Shown here in pieces: positions 36,917 to 45,775 of a stretch of DNA of 64,000 nucleotides; the stretch's first letter is position 1; every line of letters starts with the position of its first letter. The stretch comes from Psychrobacter sp. JCM 18902. GTDB lineage: Bacteria; Pseudomonadota; Gammaproteobacteria; Pseudomonadales; Moraxellaceae. The notes beneath the pieces are model-generated. The model was not told where the DNA came from. It searched no databases and saw nothing but the letters and a program-made list of their open reading frames with translations. The stretch covers positions 620,001 to 684,000 of the forward strand of contig NZ_CAJHBK010000001.1 of the NCBI RefSeq assembly GCF_904846615.1, read 5' to 3'. The translations under genes were made by a program, and so were the position numbers.

Positions 36917-36954
36917 TCGCTGATGACTATTTCTGCTCATTATTGCTTATGCTA

Positions 36955-37124
36955 GGGCGTGTCCTCATTTTAAAAATGGTCATAAAAATGAGATAAATTG
37001 CCGTCAAATAAGGAAAGTAGCGCAAATAATATCGAGATATTGATAAGCTATTTAACGATGTTTGGCAAAATTTAGCCATTTTTAACTCATTTAGAGGATA
37101 ATCGATTGAATTGAGGACACGCCC
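36955..37124 (+). mobile_element. MITE-like palindrome-ended element, copy A
   Basis: 170 bp flanked by CTAG-type TA on both sides. Termini are GGGCGTGTCCTCATTTT and AATTGAGGACACGCCC. It shares most of its bases with copies B and C. It contains no ORF. Confidence 0.88.
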
Positions 37125-37165
37125 TAGATGCGAGCTAACAAAATATCCGTTTGAGTAATGACTTT

Positions 37166-37954
37166 ATGCTAAAAAATGCTACTGGTTCGCACAATCTTAA
37201 TACGCCGCCTAAGCGCACGCCGCTATTTTCAAGGTTGGGTGTCTTTCTACTGACTGTTGGTATGCTGATGGCATTTTTTATCAGTCAGCTGCTAGGCGTG
37301 TATATCGCTGGCAAGCTAGTCTTACCAGCTTCTAAAAATTCAACCATGGCTGATATCTTCTTTTTTGGTAGTAACGATGGCACCGTGGTCAGCCTCTCTA
37401 TTATTATAGGCTGCGTGTTATTGATCGCTATTAGCCTTTTGGTGATCCGTGTAAGAGGCGGCGATAGTCGGCAGTATTTAGCGCTAAAGCCGTTCTCATT
37501 TGCGGTGGGTATGGGATTGCTTGGGCTGCTATTGATATTTATGATTAGCAGTCAGGCATTGACTTATTTGCTTGATAAATCGCCACTGCTCTTCGTCGAC
37601 CCTTTATATCAGTCTGTCAGCTCAGTATGGCTGTTGATATTTGCAATGGTCATTGTCGCGCCAATCTACGAAGAGCTGATATTTCGTGGTCTATTATGGT
37701 CAGCGATCGCAGAGCAATTTACCTCGTCAACTTATTCAAAGCATCGAGGGGCGATCGTAGCAAGCGTCTTGACCAGCTTGATATTTGCGGTGATCCATGT
37801 GCAGTATGGTATTTATGAAATCAGTACCATTGTGGTACTGGCATTGATATTTTGCTACGCGCGTATCAAGTCAGGCTCGCTGTTGCTGCCGATATTATTG
37901 CATATCGTGAATAATGGGGCGGCGATGTGGCAATATATTGCGCAAACCGCCTAA
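37166..37954 (+). CDS. CPBP-family intramembrane glutamic protease
   Basis: 262 residues from an ATG at 37166; a TTG at 37151 is an in-frame alternative. About eight membrane helices. The CPBP (Abi/Rce1) motifs are visible: EELIFRGLLWSAI (EExxxR), FAVIHVQYG and HIVNNGAAMW. The family includes prenyl-protein and bacteriocin-related proteases; the substrate here is unknown. It lies 40 bases after MITE copy A. Confidence 0.87.
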   Translation: MLKNATGSHNLNTPPKRTPLFSRLGVFLLTVGMLMAFFISQLLGVYIAGKLVLPASKNSTMADIFFFGSNDGTVVSLSIIIGCVLLIAISLLVIRVRGGDSRQYLALKPFSFAVGMGLLGLLLIFMISSQALTYLLDKSPLLFVDPLYQSVSSVWLLIFAMVIVAPIYEELIFRGLLWSAIAEQFTSSTYSKHRGAIVASVLTSLIFAVIHVQYGIYEISTIVVLALIFCYARIKSGSLLLPILLHIVNNGAAMWQYIAQTA

Positions 37955-38014
37955 ATAAATAAGGGCTATTTCGGCATCATTACACTTTTATAGCTATCAT
38001 AATAATGAATTTTC

Positions 38015-38986
38015 TTAAGCATCAGGATTTAGTAGTAACACCTCATCCGCTGCCCGTTTAATATCGTCGATTGTTAGCTGAGGTTTACCACTTAACGCCT
38101 GTCGCCATTTGCGCGCACCCGTCAGTCCTTGAAACAACCCTAAATAATGTCTTGTCATCGTTGGCAGTGCTTCACCTTTAGCAATCTGCGCCTCCATATA
38201 CGGATACAGCTGCGCTAAAATATCTGAACGCTTAGGTGCTGGTTCGTTCCATAAGCTATTGGTTTCTGCTAATAGGTAAGGGTTGTGATAAAACGCGCGA
38301 CCAATCATCACGCCATCCACATGCTGCAAATGTGCTTCGATGTCTTTAACAGTATCGATGCCGCCATTAATCTCGATATCAAGCTGTGGAAAGTCTTGTT
38401 TGAGACGATAGACATCCTCATAACGTAGCGGTGGTATCTCGCGATTTTGCTTGGGGCTAAGCCCTTGTAGCCATGCAGTACGTGCATGGACAATAAAGCG
38501 TGTACAACCTGCTGCTGCCACTTTTTCTACAAAATCCACCATAAACTCATAACTGTCAAAATCATCGATACCAATACGATGCTTCACGGTTACTGGGATA
38601 TCGACCGCCGCTTGCATGTGTTTGACCAAATCGGCAACCGTGTGCGGCTCTGCCATGAGGCAAGCACCAATCTTATTATGCTGTACGCGATCAGAGGGAC
38701 AACCAACATTGATATTGACCTCATCATAGCCATGCTGCTGCGCAAATTCAGCACATTGCGTCATCTCGCTAATATCTGCGCCGCCCAGCTGTAGTACAAG
38801 CGGATGCTCAAGCGTATCAAAGCGCAGATGCCGTGCTCGATTGCCATGTATCAGCGCGCCCGTACTGATCATCTCGGTGTACAAATAAACATGCGGATTA
38901 AAAAGCCGAGCGAAATAACGATAATCCGTCGTTGTCCAGTCGATCATGGGTGCAACGGAAAGACGTTTGTTGGTCATATCAACCAT
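38015..38986 (-). CDS. dusA: tRNA-dihydrouridine synthase DusA
   Basis: 323 residues from the ATG at 38984-38986; the frame is open further, to 39037. It makes dihydrouridine at positions 20/20a of tRNA, using FMN and NADPH. Motifs: SVAPMIDWTTTDYRYF at the start, the catalytic cysteine in NVGCPSDRVQ, KHRIGIDD, ARTAWLQGLSPKQNR, IEINGGI and VMIGRAFYHNPY. The HARTAWLQGLSPKQNREIPPL block is DusA-specific. It is a single gene. Confidence 0.95.
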   Translation of the reverse strand: MVDMTNKRLSVAPMIDWTTTDYRYFARLFNPHVYLYTEMISTGALIHGNRARHLRFDTLEHPLVLQLGGADISEMTQCAEFAQQHGYDEVNINVGCPSDRVQHNKIGACLMAEPHTVADLVKHMQAAVDIPVTVKHRIGIDDFDSYEFMVDFVEKVAAAGCTRFIVHARTAWLQGLSPKQNREIPPLRYEDVYRLKQDFPQLDIEINGGIDTVKDIEAHLQHVDGVMIGRAFYHNPYLLAETNSLWNEPAPKRSDILAQLYPYMEAQIAKGEALPTMTRHYLGLFQGLTGARKWRQALSGKPQLTIDDIKRAADEVLLLNPDA

Positions 38987-39033
38987 GGTTTTGAGCCTTA
39001 ATATTTTATAATATTGGTGTCTTAAATAAATGA

Positions 39034-39074
39034 ACAAGGTGCAATGTATGAGACATACGATTGCACCTTAATTT
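39034..39074. terminator. Long hairpin upstream of the MFS gene's end
   Basis: Arms AAGGTGCAAT and ATTGCACCTT with a nested GTATG/CATAC stem, followed on the plus strand by AATTTTTT. It lies between the end of the MFS gene (minus strand) and dusA; the minus-side T-tract is poor, so the direction is unsure. Confidence 0.6.
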
Positions 39075-39118
39075 TTTAATTTCAATCGTTAAGCAGATAA
39101 TAGGCAGCTATTAACTAG

Positions 39119-40420
39119 CTAAATAATGTGGTCGATTTTTTTAAATTCAGGCAAATTATAAAAATAAATACCCATTATTATGCCGATAAAACCGATAAAT
39201 GCAATGTAGAGCGCTGGTGAGAAACTCACATACAGAGTGGCATAACCCAGTCCAAAAGGCACAAGCACTCCAACAATACCGTAGGCGATATTATAACAAA
39301 AAGCCATTCCTGTTAGTCGTACATTGGTCGGAAATAACTGTACAAGGATGGCAGGTATCATCCCAACGATGCCAGCACAAAAGCCTAAAAGCGCATACAT
39401 AATGAGGATGTAGTCACCGCTGGCTTGCAGATGGTAAAAAAAGGCAAACATCTGAGCGATCAAAAGAATAGAGCCAACCGTCAGAATCTTACCGAAGTTT
39501 TGGTGGTTGGATATTATCCCATAAAAAATACAACCAAAAACCATGAACACAATACCCAGACTGTGTGAGAATCCAAATAAATCGCTGTCTAAGGTAAAAC
39601 GTAATTCAATCAAATCGGGTAGCAATAGCACAACAACGGTCGTGATGCTAGAAACAATAAGCGTGAGAACCATGCCGATAAATAGCGAATGCTTGCAATG
39701 CTTAAAGAGTAAATTGAAGGGTTTGGCAACATAATCGCTCGGCTTTGAGTTTTTCATTTCTAGGAAAAAGGGTGACTCATCTATCCATCGCCACGCTAAT
39801 AATGGTAATAAACTTAGAATGGCCGCGATGAAAAATGGCAAGCGCCAGCCGTAATTAGCCAATTGCTCAGTCGTCATAGAATTGGTTAACCAAAGAAAAA
39901 AGGCATTAGAAAACAGCACGCCTACATAAAAACTGGCGGTGACATAGCTACAAGATACTGACGAATATTGGCGCGGCACATGCTCTGCCACAAAAACCCA
40001 AGCGAGTGGCACATAAAGACCAAATGCCATGCCTTGTATCAGCCTCAAGACTATAAATAAGGTTGGTGCAATCAACCCCCATTGCCCATAGGTAGGTAAG
40101 CAAGCCATCGCCAACAAGCTGACCGCCGTCACTAATATACTGATCAACAGTATCGGTTTTCGGCCTTTGATATCACCATAACGACCAAAGATGATACCGC
40201 CAAGTGGGCGTGCCAAATAGCCAATTGCAAATAGCCCAAGCCCTTGCACCTTTGTAATAGCTGGATCAATATTAGCAGGGAAAAAAGCGGTCGCCATGAT
40301 ATCTGCTAGATATAAATAAATCAAAAAATCAAAAAACGCGACTGCGCTGCTAAAGCAGATAAACAGTACGGTGTTTCTGTCTTTAGAAGACATCATTGCA
40401 TATTGAGAACGAGAAGGCAT
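39119..40420 (-). CDS. MFS transporter, metabolite:proton symporter type
   Basis: About 433 residues with 12 membrane helices. The loop between helices 2 and 3 is GRYGDIKGRKPILL, and RLIQGMAFGLYVPLAWVFVAEHVP marks the metabolite:H+ symporter (MHS, ProP/KgtP-like) group. It probably imports an organic acid or osmolyte; the substrate is not determinable. In-frame starts are GTG 40438, ATG 40420 and ATG-ATG near 40396, none with a strong ribosome-binding site. Confidence 0.85.
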   Translation of the reverse strand: MPSRSQYAMMSSKDRNTVLFICFSSAVAFFDFLIYLYLADIMATAFFPANIDPAITKVQGLGLFAIGYLARPLGGIIFGRYGDIKGRKPILLISILVTAVSLLAMACLPTYGQWGLIAPTLFIVLRLIQGMAFGLYVPLAWVFVAEHVPRQYSSVSCSYVTASFYVGVLFSNAFFLWLTNSMTTEQLANYGWRLPFFIAAILSLLPLLAWRWIDESPFFLEMKNSKPSDYVAKPFNLLFKHCKHSLFIGMVLTLIVSSITTVVVLLLPDLIELRFTLDSDLFGFSHSLGIVFMVFGCIFYGIISNHQNFGKILTVGSILLIAQMFAFFYHLQASGDYILIMYALLGFCAGIVGMIPAILVQLFPTNVRLTGMAFCYNIAYGIVGVLVPFGLGYATLYVSFSPALYIAFIGFIGIIMGIYFYNLPEFKKIDHII

Positions 40421-40573
40421 AATAGGTCGCGCATCCACATATAATAGTATTCGTTAAGCCGATTATTATCTGGATAACCGGCTATAATAAAAAACGACAA
40501 ATCAATATGAAAAATAATGATTTGCCGAAAAAATAAAGACGTTTGAGCTAAAAGTTATTGAGCAATAAGCATC

Positions 40574-40665
40574 GGAGTTAAAAGCACTTGAATGAATAGT
40601 GCTTAAATGAAAAGCACTCCAACTAAAAAGTATTCAAACTAAAAAGTATTCAAACTAAAAAAAAT
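40574..40665 (+). repeat. Degenerate 16-bp tandem repeats
   Basis: AACTAAAAAGTATTCA occurs twice head to tail (40621-40636, 40637-40652) with a partial third copy after it. Upstream are decayed units of similar length (TTAAAAGCACTTGAAT, AATGAAAAGCACTCC). It lies between the PLD gene's end and the MFS gene's start. Confidence 0.75.
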
Positions 40666-40741
40666 TGGGTCAAAGAATCACTCAATAGCGCTGTTATTAT
40701 GTAAATATGACCAAGTTTTAGAGTGTTTTTGATGATGGCAG

Positions 40742-42382
40742 CTATAGCAACCAATCAATAGGTAGCCATGACATGATGGTCAGCCAGACATGATCGCTGA
40801 TATCGACGCGTGGCTCTGAATCGTAAACCACTTTTTTATCGTCTTCCATAGTATGCCACTGTAGCTTACCATTATCTGATAGTTTGACTTCATAAGCTTG
40901 GTTTAGCAGGTCATCGCTCAGCGCACCATGCAATTGTTTTGCCAGCTCATCATCATTGATGATCACACCCATTTCTGTATTGATATTGGCAGAGCGAGGA
41001 TCGACATTATAGGAGCCAATGAATACTTGATAGTCATCAACGGCAAACGTTTTTGCATGTAAACTGGTTGAGGATTGACTACGAGCTTTCCAAAGCTTGT
41101 TTTCGCGTTTTTCCTCAGAGGCGGTGGATTTTAGCTCGTAGATTTTGACACCAGCGCGCAGCAAGTTAGGTCGCCATTGACTATAGCCAGAATGCACAGC
41201 AGTCACGTCGGTCGCATCAAATGAATTGGTCAAAATCTTAATCTCGATACCAGCTTCAGCCAATTGCACTAAAGTATTGACACCATCTTTGGTGGGTACA
41301 AAGTAAGAGGAAATGATGGTTAGCTTTTTGGTTGGACTGCCTAATAAGGTACGCAATTGATGCACCAAATTGGTATCCGCTGGTACCGTTTTGGTCAGCT
41401 TGCCCACATCATCACTCAAAAACTGCATATCTGTCCAGCGAAAAGGCACGCGTTTATTGACCAAGTCACTGTCTATCGTTGACTCTTCTAGCGCTTCTTT
41501 ATACACCGTCAAATGATTGTCGCTACCTTTTTCATCCTGACCGAGCTTGTCCAGTGCCGCTAGGAAATCAGGCGCTGTATTGTTGTCAGGCTTCACTAGC
41601 GTTTCAATGTCAAATGACAAAGGCGACGACCAATAGCTTGAAAAACTGTTGTCAATATCTGCGACGACTTTACCGATGAGTAAAACATCCAAATCCGCAA
41701 ATTGACTATTTTGGTCATTGCTTAAATATTCATTGCCAATATTACGTCCCCCAATGATGGTAATCTGCTTATCAAAAGTCATGCTTTTATTGTGCATGCG
41801 GCGATTGATACGTGGCAGACCTGTGACGTAGTTTAATGTTTGAAACTTACGGTGCATCAGCGGATTGATGATTCGTACCGCGATATTCGGATGACTGGAA
41901 AAACGTAATAAATGCTGATCGAAAGTGGCATCATTATTAAAATCATCTAATAGTAAGCGTACAATGATGCCGCGTTCAGCCGCTTCCCACAGATCTTTCA
42001 ATAGTAGCTGACCAGCTTGGTCATTATGCCAAATATAATACTGCGCATCGATATTACGTGTGGACATGTCCGTTAATATGCTGCGAGAAGCAAAAGCATT
42101 GGCACCAGTTACAATGGGGTGATAGCCAGATAAATCTGGGTGAATATCATTCTGCTCGCTAATCGATGCTACCAAATCAACGTCATTGGTTGCTACTGTG
42201 TCACTTTGTCCAGTTTCTTGATTGTCTTCTTGCTGATATAAGTCATGTACTCGTGCTGATAATGCTTGGCTCTCAGGTAAGTGTGGCTGTTTTGGCAAAA
42301 CCTGACATCCACTAAGACCTAAGGTTAGTCCGAGTGTTAGACTCAACGATAAGTTGCTTGGTTCTATACTGAACATCGACAT
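40742..42382 (-). CDS. Phospholipase D-family lipoprotein
   Basis: 546 residues with two PLD catalytic HKD motifs: HNKSMTFDKQITIIGGRN and HAKTFAVDDYQVFIGSYN. The N-terminus is a lipoprotein signal ending LSGC with lipid on C26, so it should be membrane-anchored. The arrangement resembles the cardiolipin synthase-like/PLD lipoproteins of Moraxellaceae; the reaction may be cardiolipin synthesis or phospholipid hydrolysis. AAGG lies about 10 bases upstream. Confidence 0.87.
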   Translation of the reverse strand: MSMFSIEPSNLSLSLTLGLTLGLSGCQVLPKQPHLPESQALSARVHDLYQQEDNQETGQSDTVATNDVDLVASISEQNDIHPDLSGYHPIVTGANAFASRSILTDMSTRNIDAQYYIWHNDQAGQLLLKDLWEAAERGIIVRLLLDDFNNDATFDQHLLRFSSHPNIAVRIINPLMHRKFQTLNYVTGLPRINRRMHNKSMTFDKQITIIGGRNIGNEYLSNDQNSQFADLDVLLIGKVVADIDNSFSSYWSSPLSFDIETLVKPDNNTAPDFLAALDKLGQDEKGSDNHLTVYKEALEESTIDSDLVNKRVPFRWTDMQFLSDDVGKLTKTVPADTNLVHQLRTLLGSPTKKLTIISSYFVPTKDGVNTLVQLAEAGIEIKILTNSFDATDVTAVHSGYSQWRPNLLRAGVKIYELKSTASEEKRENKLWKARSQSSTSLHAKTFAVDDYQVFIGSYNVDPRSANINTEMGVIINDDELAKQLHGALSDDLLNQAYEVKLSDNGKLQWHTMEDDKKVVYDSEPRVDISDHVWLTIMSWLPIDWLL

Positions 42383-42394
42383 AAATGAATTACC

Positions 42395-42604
42395 TTAGTG
42401 AGCCTTACATAAAGAAGTATTTGTTAGAAAGTAAGCGTGAGGGCATGTCCTCATTTTTAGTCCATTAAAAAGACTATCAATTGAATGAAGGACATGCGCT
42501 AGTGCATCGTTTATTTTACCGATGATAGCACTGATTACGAAGCGTATAACAATATCGCCCAAGGCAAAAATTAAATCGCCGCTAAGCTTATCAGCTGTCG
42601 TCAT
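42395..42604 (-). CDS. Small ORF whose 3' half lies in a MITE relic
   Basis: 69 residues. The first about 35 (MTTADKLSGDLIFALGDIVI, RFVISAIIGKINDA) look like a real protein start with a hydrophobic segment and an AGG upstream. The rest (from about LAHVLHS) is encoded by the shortened MITE at 42441-42499 and what lies past it. It is best read as a small gene truncated by the element, possibly non-functional. Confidence 0.35.
   Translation of the reverse strand: MTTADKLSGDLIFALGDIVIRFVISAIIGKINDALAHVLHSIDSLFNGLKMRTCPHAYFLTNTSLCKAH
42441..42499 (-). mobile_element. Internally deleted MITE-like element, copy F
   Basis: 59 bp that keeps only the two ends: GGGCATGTCCTCATTTTTAG and ATCAATTGAATGAAGGACATGCGC, with TA after the right end. 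The interior of about 110 bp is missing. Confidence 0.7.
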
Positions 42605-42861
42605 CTATGCCTATTATAAATACGTTATTTTTGTTAGATTCAGCGACTTATCCAGTCATTATTTACTTATCGTCTCTCTTTCATCTGTTGTTGAGAAAGA
42701 GATAGATGTGTATTCAAAAATAATATTTAGCCATCGCTTGAAACCAGCTGTGTGGAATAAGTTGACATGATATGATAACGCTAATGAATTCGGTCGATAA
42801 TCAGAAGAATAAGCAGTCATTTTATATCAATCAAAATACCAATCAAAGCAACGGAATATTT
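42500..42861. other. Gap upstream of metZ
   Basis: About 360 bases, partly the minus-strand small ORF. No SAM- or SAH-type riboswitch was recognised ahead of metZ, and no other structure. Confidence 0.3.
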
Positions 42862-44151
42862 ATGAGTCAGTCGCAAGCCCATGATGATAAAAATGTAGAT
42901 AAATTAGATCCAAACTGGCGCAGTGACGCGCTCAATTTAGATCTCGATTATGGTATGCAAACCATTGCTGTACGGGCAGGGCAACATCGTACCGATGAGG
43001 GTGAGCACTCAGAGGCTATTTTTACTACCAGCTCGTACGTTTATACCTCAGCGGCAGATGCCGCGGCACATTTTAATGGAGAGAAGACGGGCAACGTGTA
43101 CTCACGCCATACCAATCCGAGTGTGCGTACCTTTGAGCGTCGTTTGGCAGCGCTTGAAAACGGTGAGCGCGCAGTGGCGACAGCCTCTGGCATGGGCGCG
43201 ATTTTGACCATGTGCTTGGCATATCTAAAAGCGGGCGATCATTTGCTTGCTGCCAATCAATTATTTGGCTCATCGATTGGTCTATTTAATAATTATATGG
43301 CAAAGTTCGGTGTGGAAGTCAGCTACGTTGATTGCTTCGATAATGAGGCGTGGGCAAACGCCGTTCAACCAAACACCAAAGTCATTTATTGCGAAAGCCC
43401 TAGCAATCCATTGGCACAGATTTGTGATATCGGCTTTTTAAGCCAGCTGTGTAAAGCCAATGGTATCTTATTGGTCGTTGATAATTGCTTTGCCACCCCA
43501 GCTTTGCAGCGTCCGCTTGATTTGGGTGCCGATGTGGTGATTCATTCTGCAACTAAGTATCTAGACGGTCAGGGTCGAGTACTCGGCGGCGCATTGGTCG
43601 GCAGTGATAAGCTCATGCAAGAGGCGTTTACCGTGGTACGTTCAGGCGGTATCAGTATGAGTCCGTTTAATGCTTGGGTATTTACCAAAGGGTTAGAGAC
43701 GCTGAAACTGCGTATGCAAGCGCATTGTCAAAATGCCAATCAAGTGGCAGAGTTTTTGGTCAATCATCCCAATGTCAGTGCCGTACATTTCTCAGGTTTG
43801 AGTGATCATCCCGCTCATGAGCTTGCGACGCGTCAACATCATATGACAGATGGCTATGGTGCTATCATGGGTTTTGAGGTAAAGGCTTCTGACAGCACCG
43901 ATTCAAATAGTCGTGATTCGAAATCTGCCGCTTGGCATGTCATTGATTCCACCCAAATGGTTTCTATTACTAATAACTTGGGTGATGCTAAAACCACCAT
44001 TACTCATCCTGCGACCACCACCCATTTTCGTTTGAGTGCAAAAGAGCGCGCAGAAGCGGGCGTCAAAGATGGCCTTATTCGTTTGTCAGTAGGCTTAGAA
44101 GATGTAGAAGATATCATCAAAGATTTGGCGCGTGGTTTAGACAGTTTGTAA
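42862..44151 (+). CDS. metZ: O-succinylhomoserine sulfhydrylase MetZ
   Basis: 429 residues from the ATG at 42862 (GGA upstream); the frame is open 90 bases further. It makes homocysteine from O-succinylhomoserine and sulfide with PLP, in methionine biosynthesis. Motifs are VYSRHTNPSVRTFERRLAAL, ATASGMGAI, VIYCESPSNP, VVDNCFATPALQRPL, and the PLP lysine in VIHSATKYLDGQGRVLGG. The ending RLSVGLEDVEDIIKDL is typical. The N-terminus fits MetZ better than MetB, but specificity was judged by eye. Confidence 0.9.
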   Translation: MSQSQAHDDKNVDKLDPNWRSDALNLDLDYGMQTIAVRAGQHRTDEGEHSEAIFTTSSYVYTSAADAAAHFNGEKTGNVYSRHTNPSVRTFERRLAALENGERAVATASGMGAILTMCLAYLKAGDHLLAANQLFGSSIGLFNNYMAKFGVEVSYVDCFDNEAWANAVQPNTKVIYCESPSNPLAQICDIGFLSQLCKANGILLVVDNCFATPALQRPLDLGADVVIHSATKYLDGQGRVLGGALVGSDKLMQEAFTVVRSGGISMSPFNAWVFTKGLETLKLRMQAHCQNANQVAEFLVNHPNVSAVHFSGLSDHPAHELATRQHHMTDGYGAIMGFEVKASDSTDSNSRDSKSAAWHVIDSTQMVSITNNLGDAKTTITHPATTTHFRLSAKERAEAGVKDGLIRLSVGLEDVEDIIKDLARGLDSL

Positions 44152-44187
44152 AGATAACGGTATAATCGCGGTTAGCACTTTATATTA

Positions 44188-44356
44188 GGGCGTGTCCTCA
44201 TTTCAAAAATGGTGATAAAAATGAGATAAATTGCAGTCAAACGAGGAAAATAGCGCAGATAATATCGGGATATTAACCAGCTATTTAACGATGTTTGGCA
44301 AGATTTAACCATTTTTAGCCCGTTTAGATATGATCAATTGAATTGAGGACACGCCC
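44188..44356 (+). mobile_element. MITE-like palindrome-ended element, copy B
   Basis: 169 bp flanked by TA, with termini GGGCGTGTCC/GGACACGCCC. It is near-identical in layout to copies A and C and lies between metZ and ybaB. Confidence 0.88.
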
Positions 44357-44402
44357 TAGTAAAATATCAATCATTTATGATTAAAAAACAAAAGAGGCAA
44401 CT

Positions 44403-44732
44403 ATGAATATTCAAGCATTAATGCAACAAGCACAAACGATGCAAAAGAAAGTCGAAGCAAACGTTGAAAATGCTAAAAAAGAGCTTGCGAATAAAGAAGT
44501 ACAAGCTGAAGCGGGCAGTGGTCTGGTAAAAGTTACCATGACGGGTCGCCATGTGGTTAAGCGTTTAACCATCGATCCAAGCTTGCTAGAAGATGAGCCA
44601 GATATGATCGAAGATCTTATCGCTGCTGCTATCAATGACGCCGTTCGTCAAGCAGATGCGCTATACGAAGAAACCATGGCTGGCGCGACCTCAGGCATGG
44701 GTCTACCACCAGGTATGCAAGGTATGTTCTAA
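44403..44732 (+). CDS. ybaB: YbaB/EbfC nucleoid-associated protein
   Basis: 109 residues. It is a small DNA-binding dimer often encoded with recR. It has [38 protein letters not shown] and the Gly/Met-rich tail [14 protein letters not shown] precedes the ATG. recR follows after 119 bases. Confidence 0.95.
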   Translation: MNIQALMQQAQTMQKKVEANVENAKKELANKEVQAEAGSGLVKVTMTGRHVVKRLTIDPSLLEDEPDMIEDLIAAAINDAVRQADALYEETMAGATSGMGLPPGMQGMF

Positions 44733-44770
44733 GTCGTTATTTTTTAAGCCAAACACGACATATTAAAGAC

Positions 44771-44809
44771 AAAATGGGGTTGTTATCGATACGATACGAC
44801 CCCATTTTC
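44771..44809 (+). terminator. Hairpin between ybaB and recR
   Basis: Arms AAAATGGGGT and ACCCCATTTT with a nested GT...AC stem. It is followed by CAT, so the T-tract is only four bases and read-through into recR is likely. Confidence 0.65.
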
Positions 44810-44851
44810 ATAGCTACGATTTATAAATTAAGTTAAATAAAGGAAGATGCT

Positions 44852-45445
44852 TTGCTGACAGCCAAATTTGATCAGCTGGTTAAACAGCTGCGTATTTTGC
44901 CGGGTGTGGGTCAAAAAAGTGCCCAACGTATGGCACTGCATTTGCTCACCAAAAAACGCCCACAAGGCATGGCACTTGCCCAAGCTCTTGATGAAGCGAT
45001 GCGCGATATCGTCGAATGCCAGCGCTGCCACAGCTTCAGTGATGATCGCATCTGTCCGCTGTGCCAAGACCCAAGGCGTGATGATGCCTTATTATGCGTG
45101 GTCGAAACGGCAGCAGATGTGATGGCTATCGAACAAACCGCAGGCTACCGTGGCCGCTACTTTGTATTAGGTGGTCATTTATCACCGATTGATGGTATTA
45201 GCGCTGATGATTTGAATATTGAACAACTGGTCTGGCGGGTCAAGCAAGAGCCTGTTGAAGAGTTGATATTGGCGACTGGTACGACTGTCGAAGGGCAGAC
45301 CACCGCGCACTTTATCAGTGCAGCGGTTAGTCGTCATGTTAATAAGGTCACACGTTTGGCACAAGGTGTACCAATGGGCGGCGAGCTTGAATATCTTGAT
45401 AGCATGACCCTTGGACAAGCGATGCAAAATCGTTCATTTTTATAG
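44852..45445 (+). CDS. recR: Recombination protein RecR
   Basis: 197 residues. It acts with RecF and RecO in gap repair. The start is a TTG, with AAGGA seven bases upstream; no ATG fits. It has an HhH region ([20 protein letters not shown]), a zinc finger [16 protein letters not shown], and a Toprim domain with [14 protein letters not shown] and [17 protein letters not shown]. It is downstream of ybaB, the common arrangement. Confidence 0.95.
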   Translation: MLTAKFDQLVKQLRILPGVGQKSAQRMALHLLTKKRPQGMALAQALDEAMRDIVECQRCHSFSDDRICPLCQDPRRDDALLCVVETAADVMAIEQTAGYRGRYFVLGGHLSPIDGISADDLNIEQLVWRVKQEPVEELILATGTTVEGQTTAHFISAAVSRHVNKVTRLAQGVPMGGELEYLDSMTLGQAMQNRSFL

Positions 45446-45514
45446 CACACTGGCATTTTTTCTATAACTTCTTTATAAAAACCAAGTCTTGTCCATTTTA
45501 TTTCATGAAATTGT

Positions 45515-45530
45515 TATAATTGATTCACTA
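45515..45530 (+). promoter_or_regulatory. Likely rnd promoter -10, immediately before a MITE
   Basis: An extended -10 TGTTATAAT (TATAAT at 45515-45520) lies 11 bases ahead of MITE copy C. Transcription would start near 45527 and pass through the element to reach rnd. Confidence 0.45.
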
Positions 45531-45700
45531 GGGCGTGTCCTCATTTTAAAAATGGTGATAAAAATGAGATAAATTGCAGTTAAACAAGGAAAATAGCGCA
45601 GATAATATCGAGATATTAGTCAGCTATTTGACGCCGTTTGGCAAGATTTAGCCATTTTTAACCTATTTAGATAACTATCGATTGAATTGAGGACACGCCC
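45531..45700 (+). mobile_element. MITE-like palindrome-ended element, copy C
   Basis: 170 bp, TA on each side, with termini GGGCGTGTCC/GGACACGCCC. It separates the likely rnd promoter from the rnd coding region. Confidence 0.88.
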
Positions 45701-45775
45701 TAGTATTTTATTATTTACTTTTATTGAGACGCCCTTTAGCGTTTTATTTTTTCCTATTTATGCAGGTATCTGCCC

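Noticed and set aside
40574..40665. CRISPR array
   Set aside because: The 16-bp units are directly adjacent with no spacers, so this is a simple tandem repeat.
42500..42861. SAM-type riboswitch before metZ
   Set aside because: No conserved core of a SAM or SAH riboswitch could be read in the gap.
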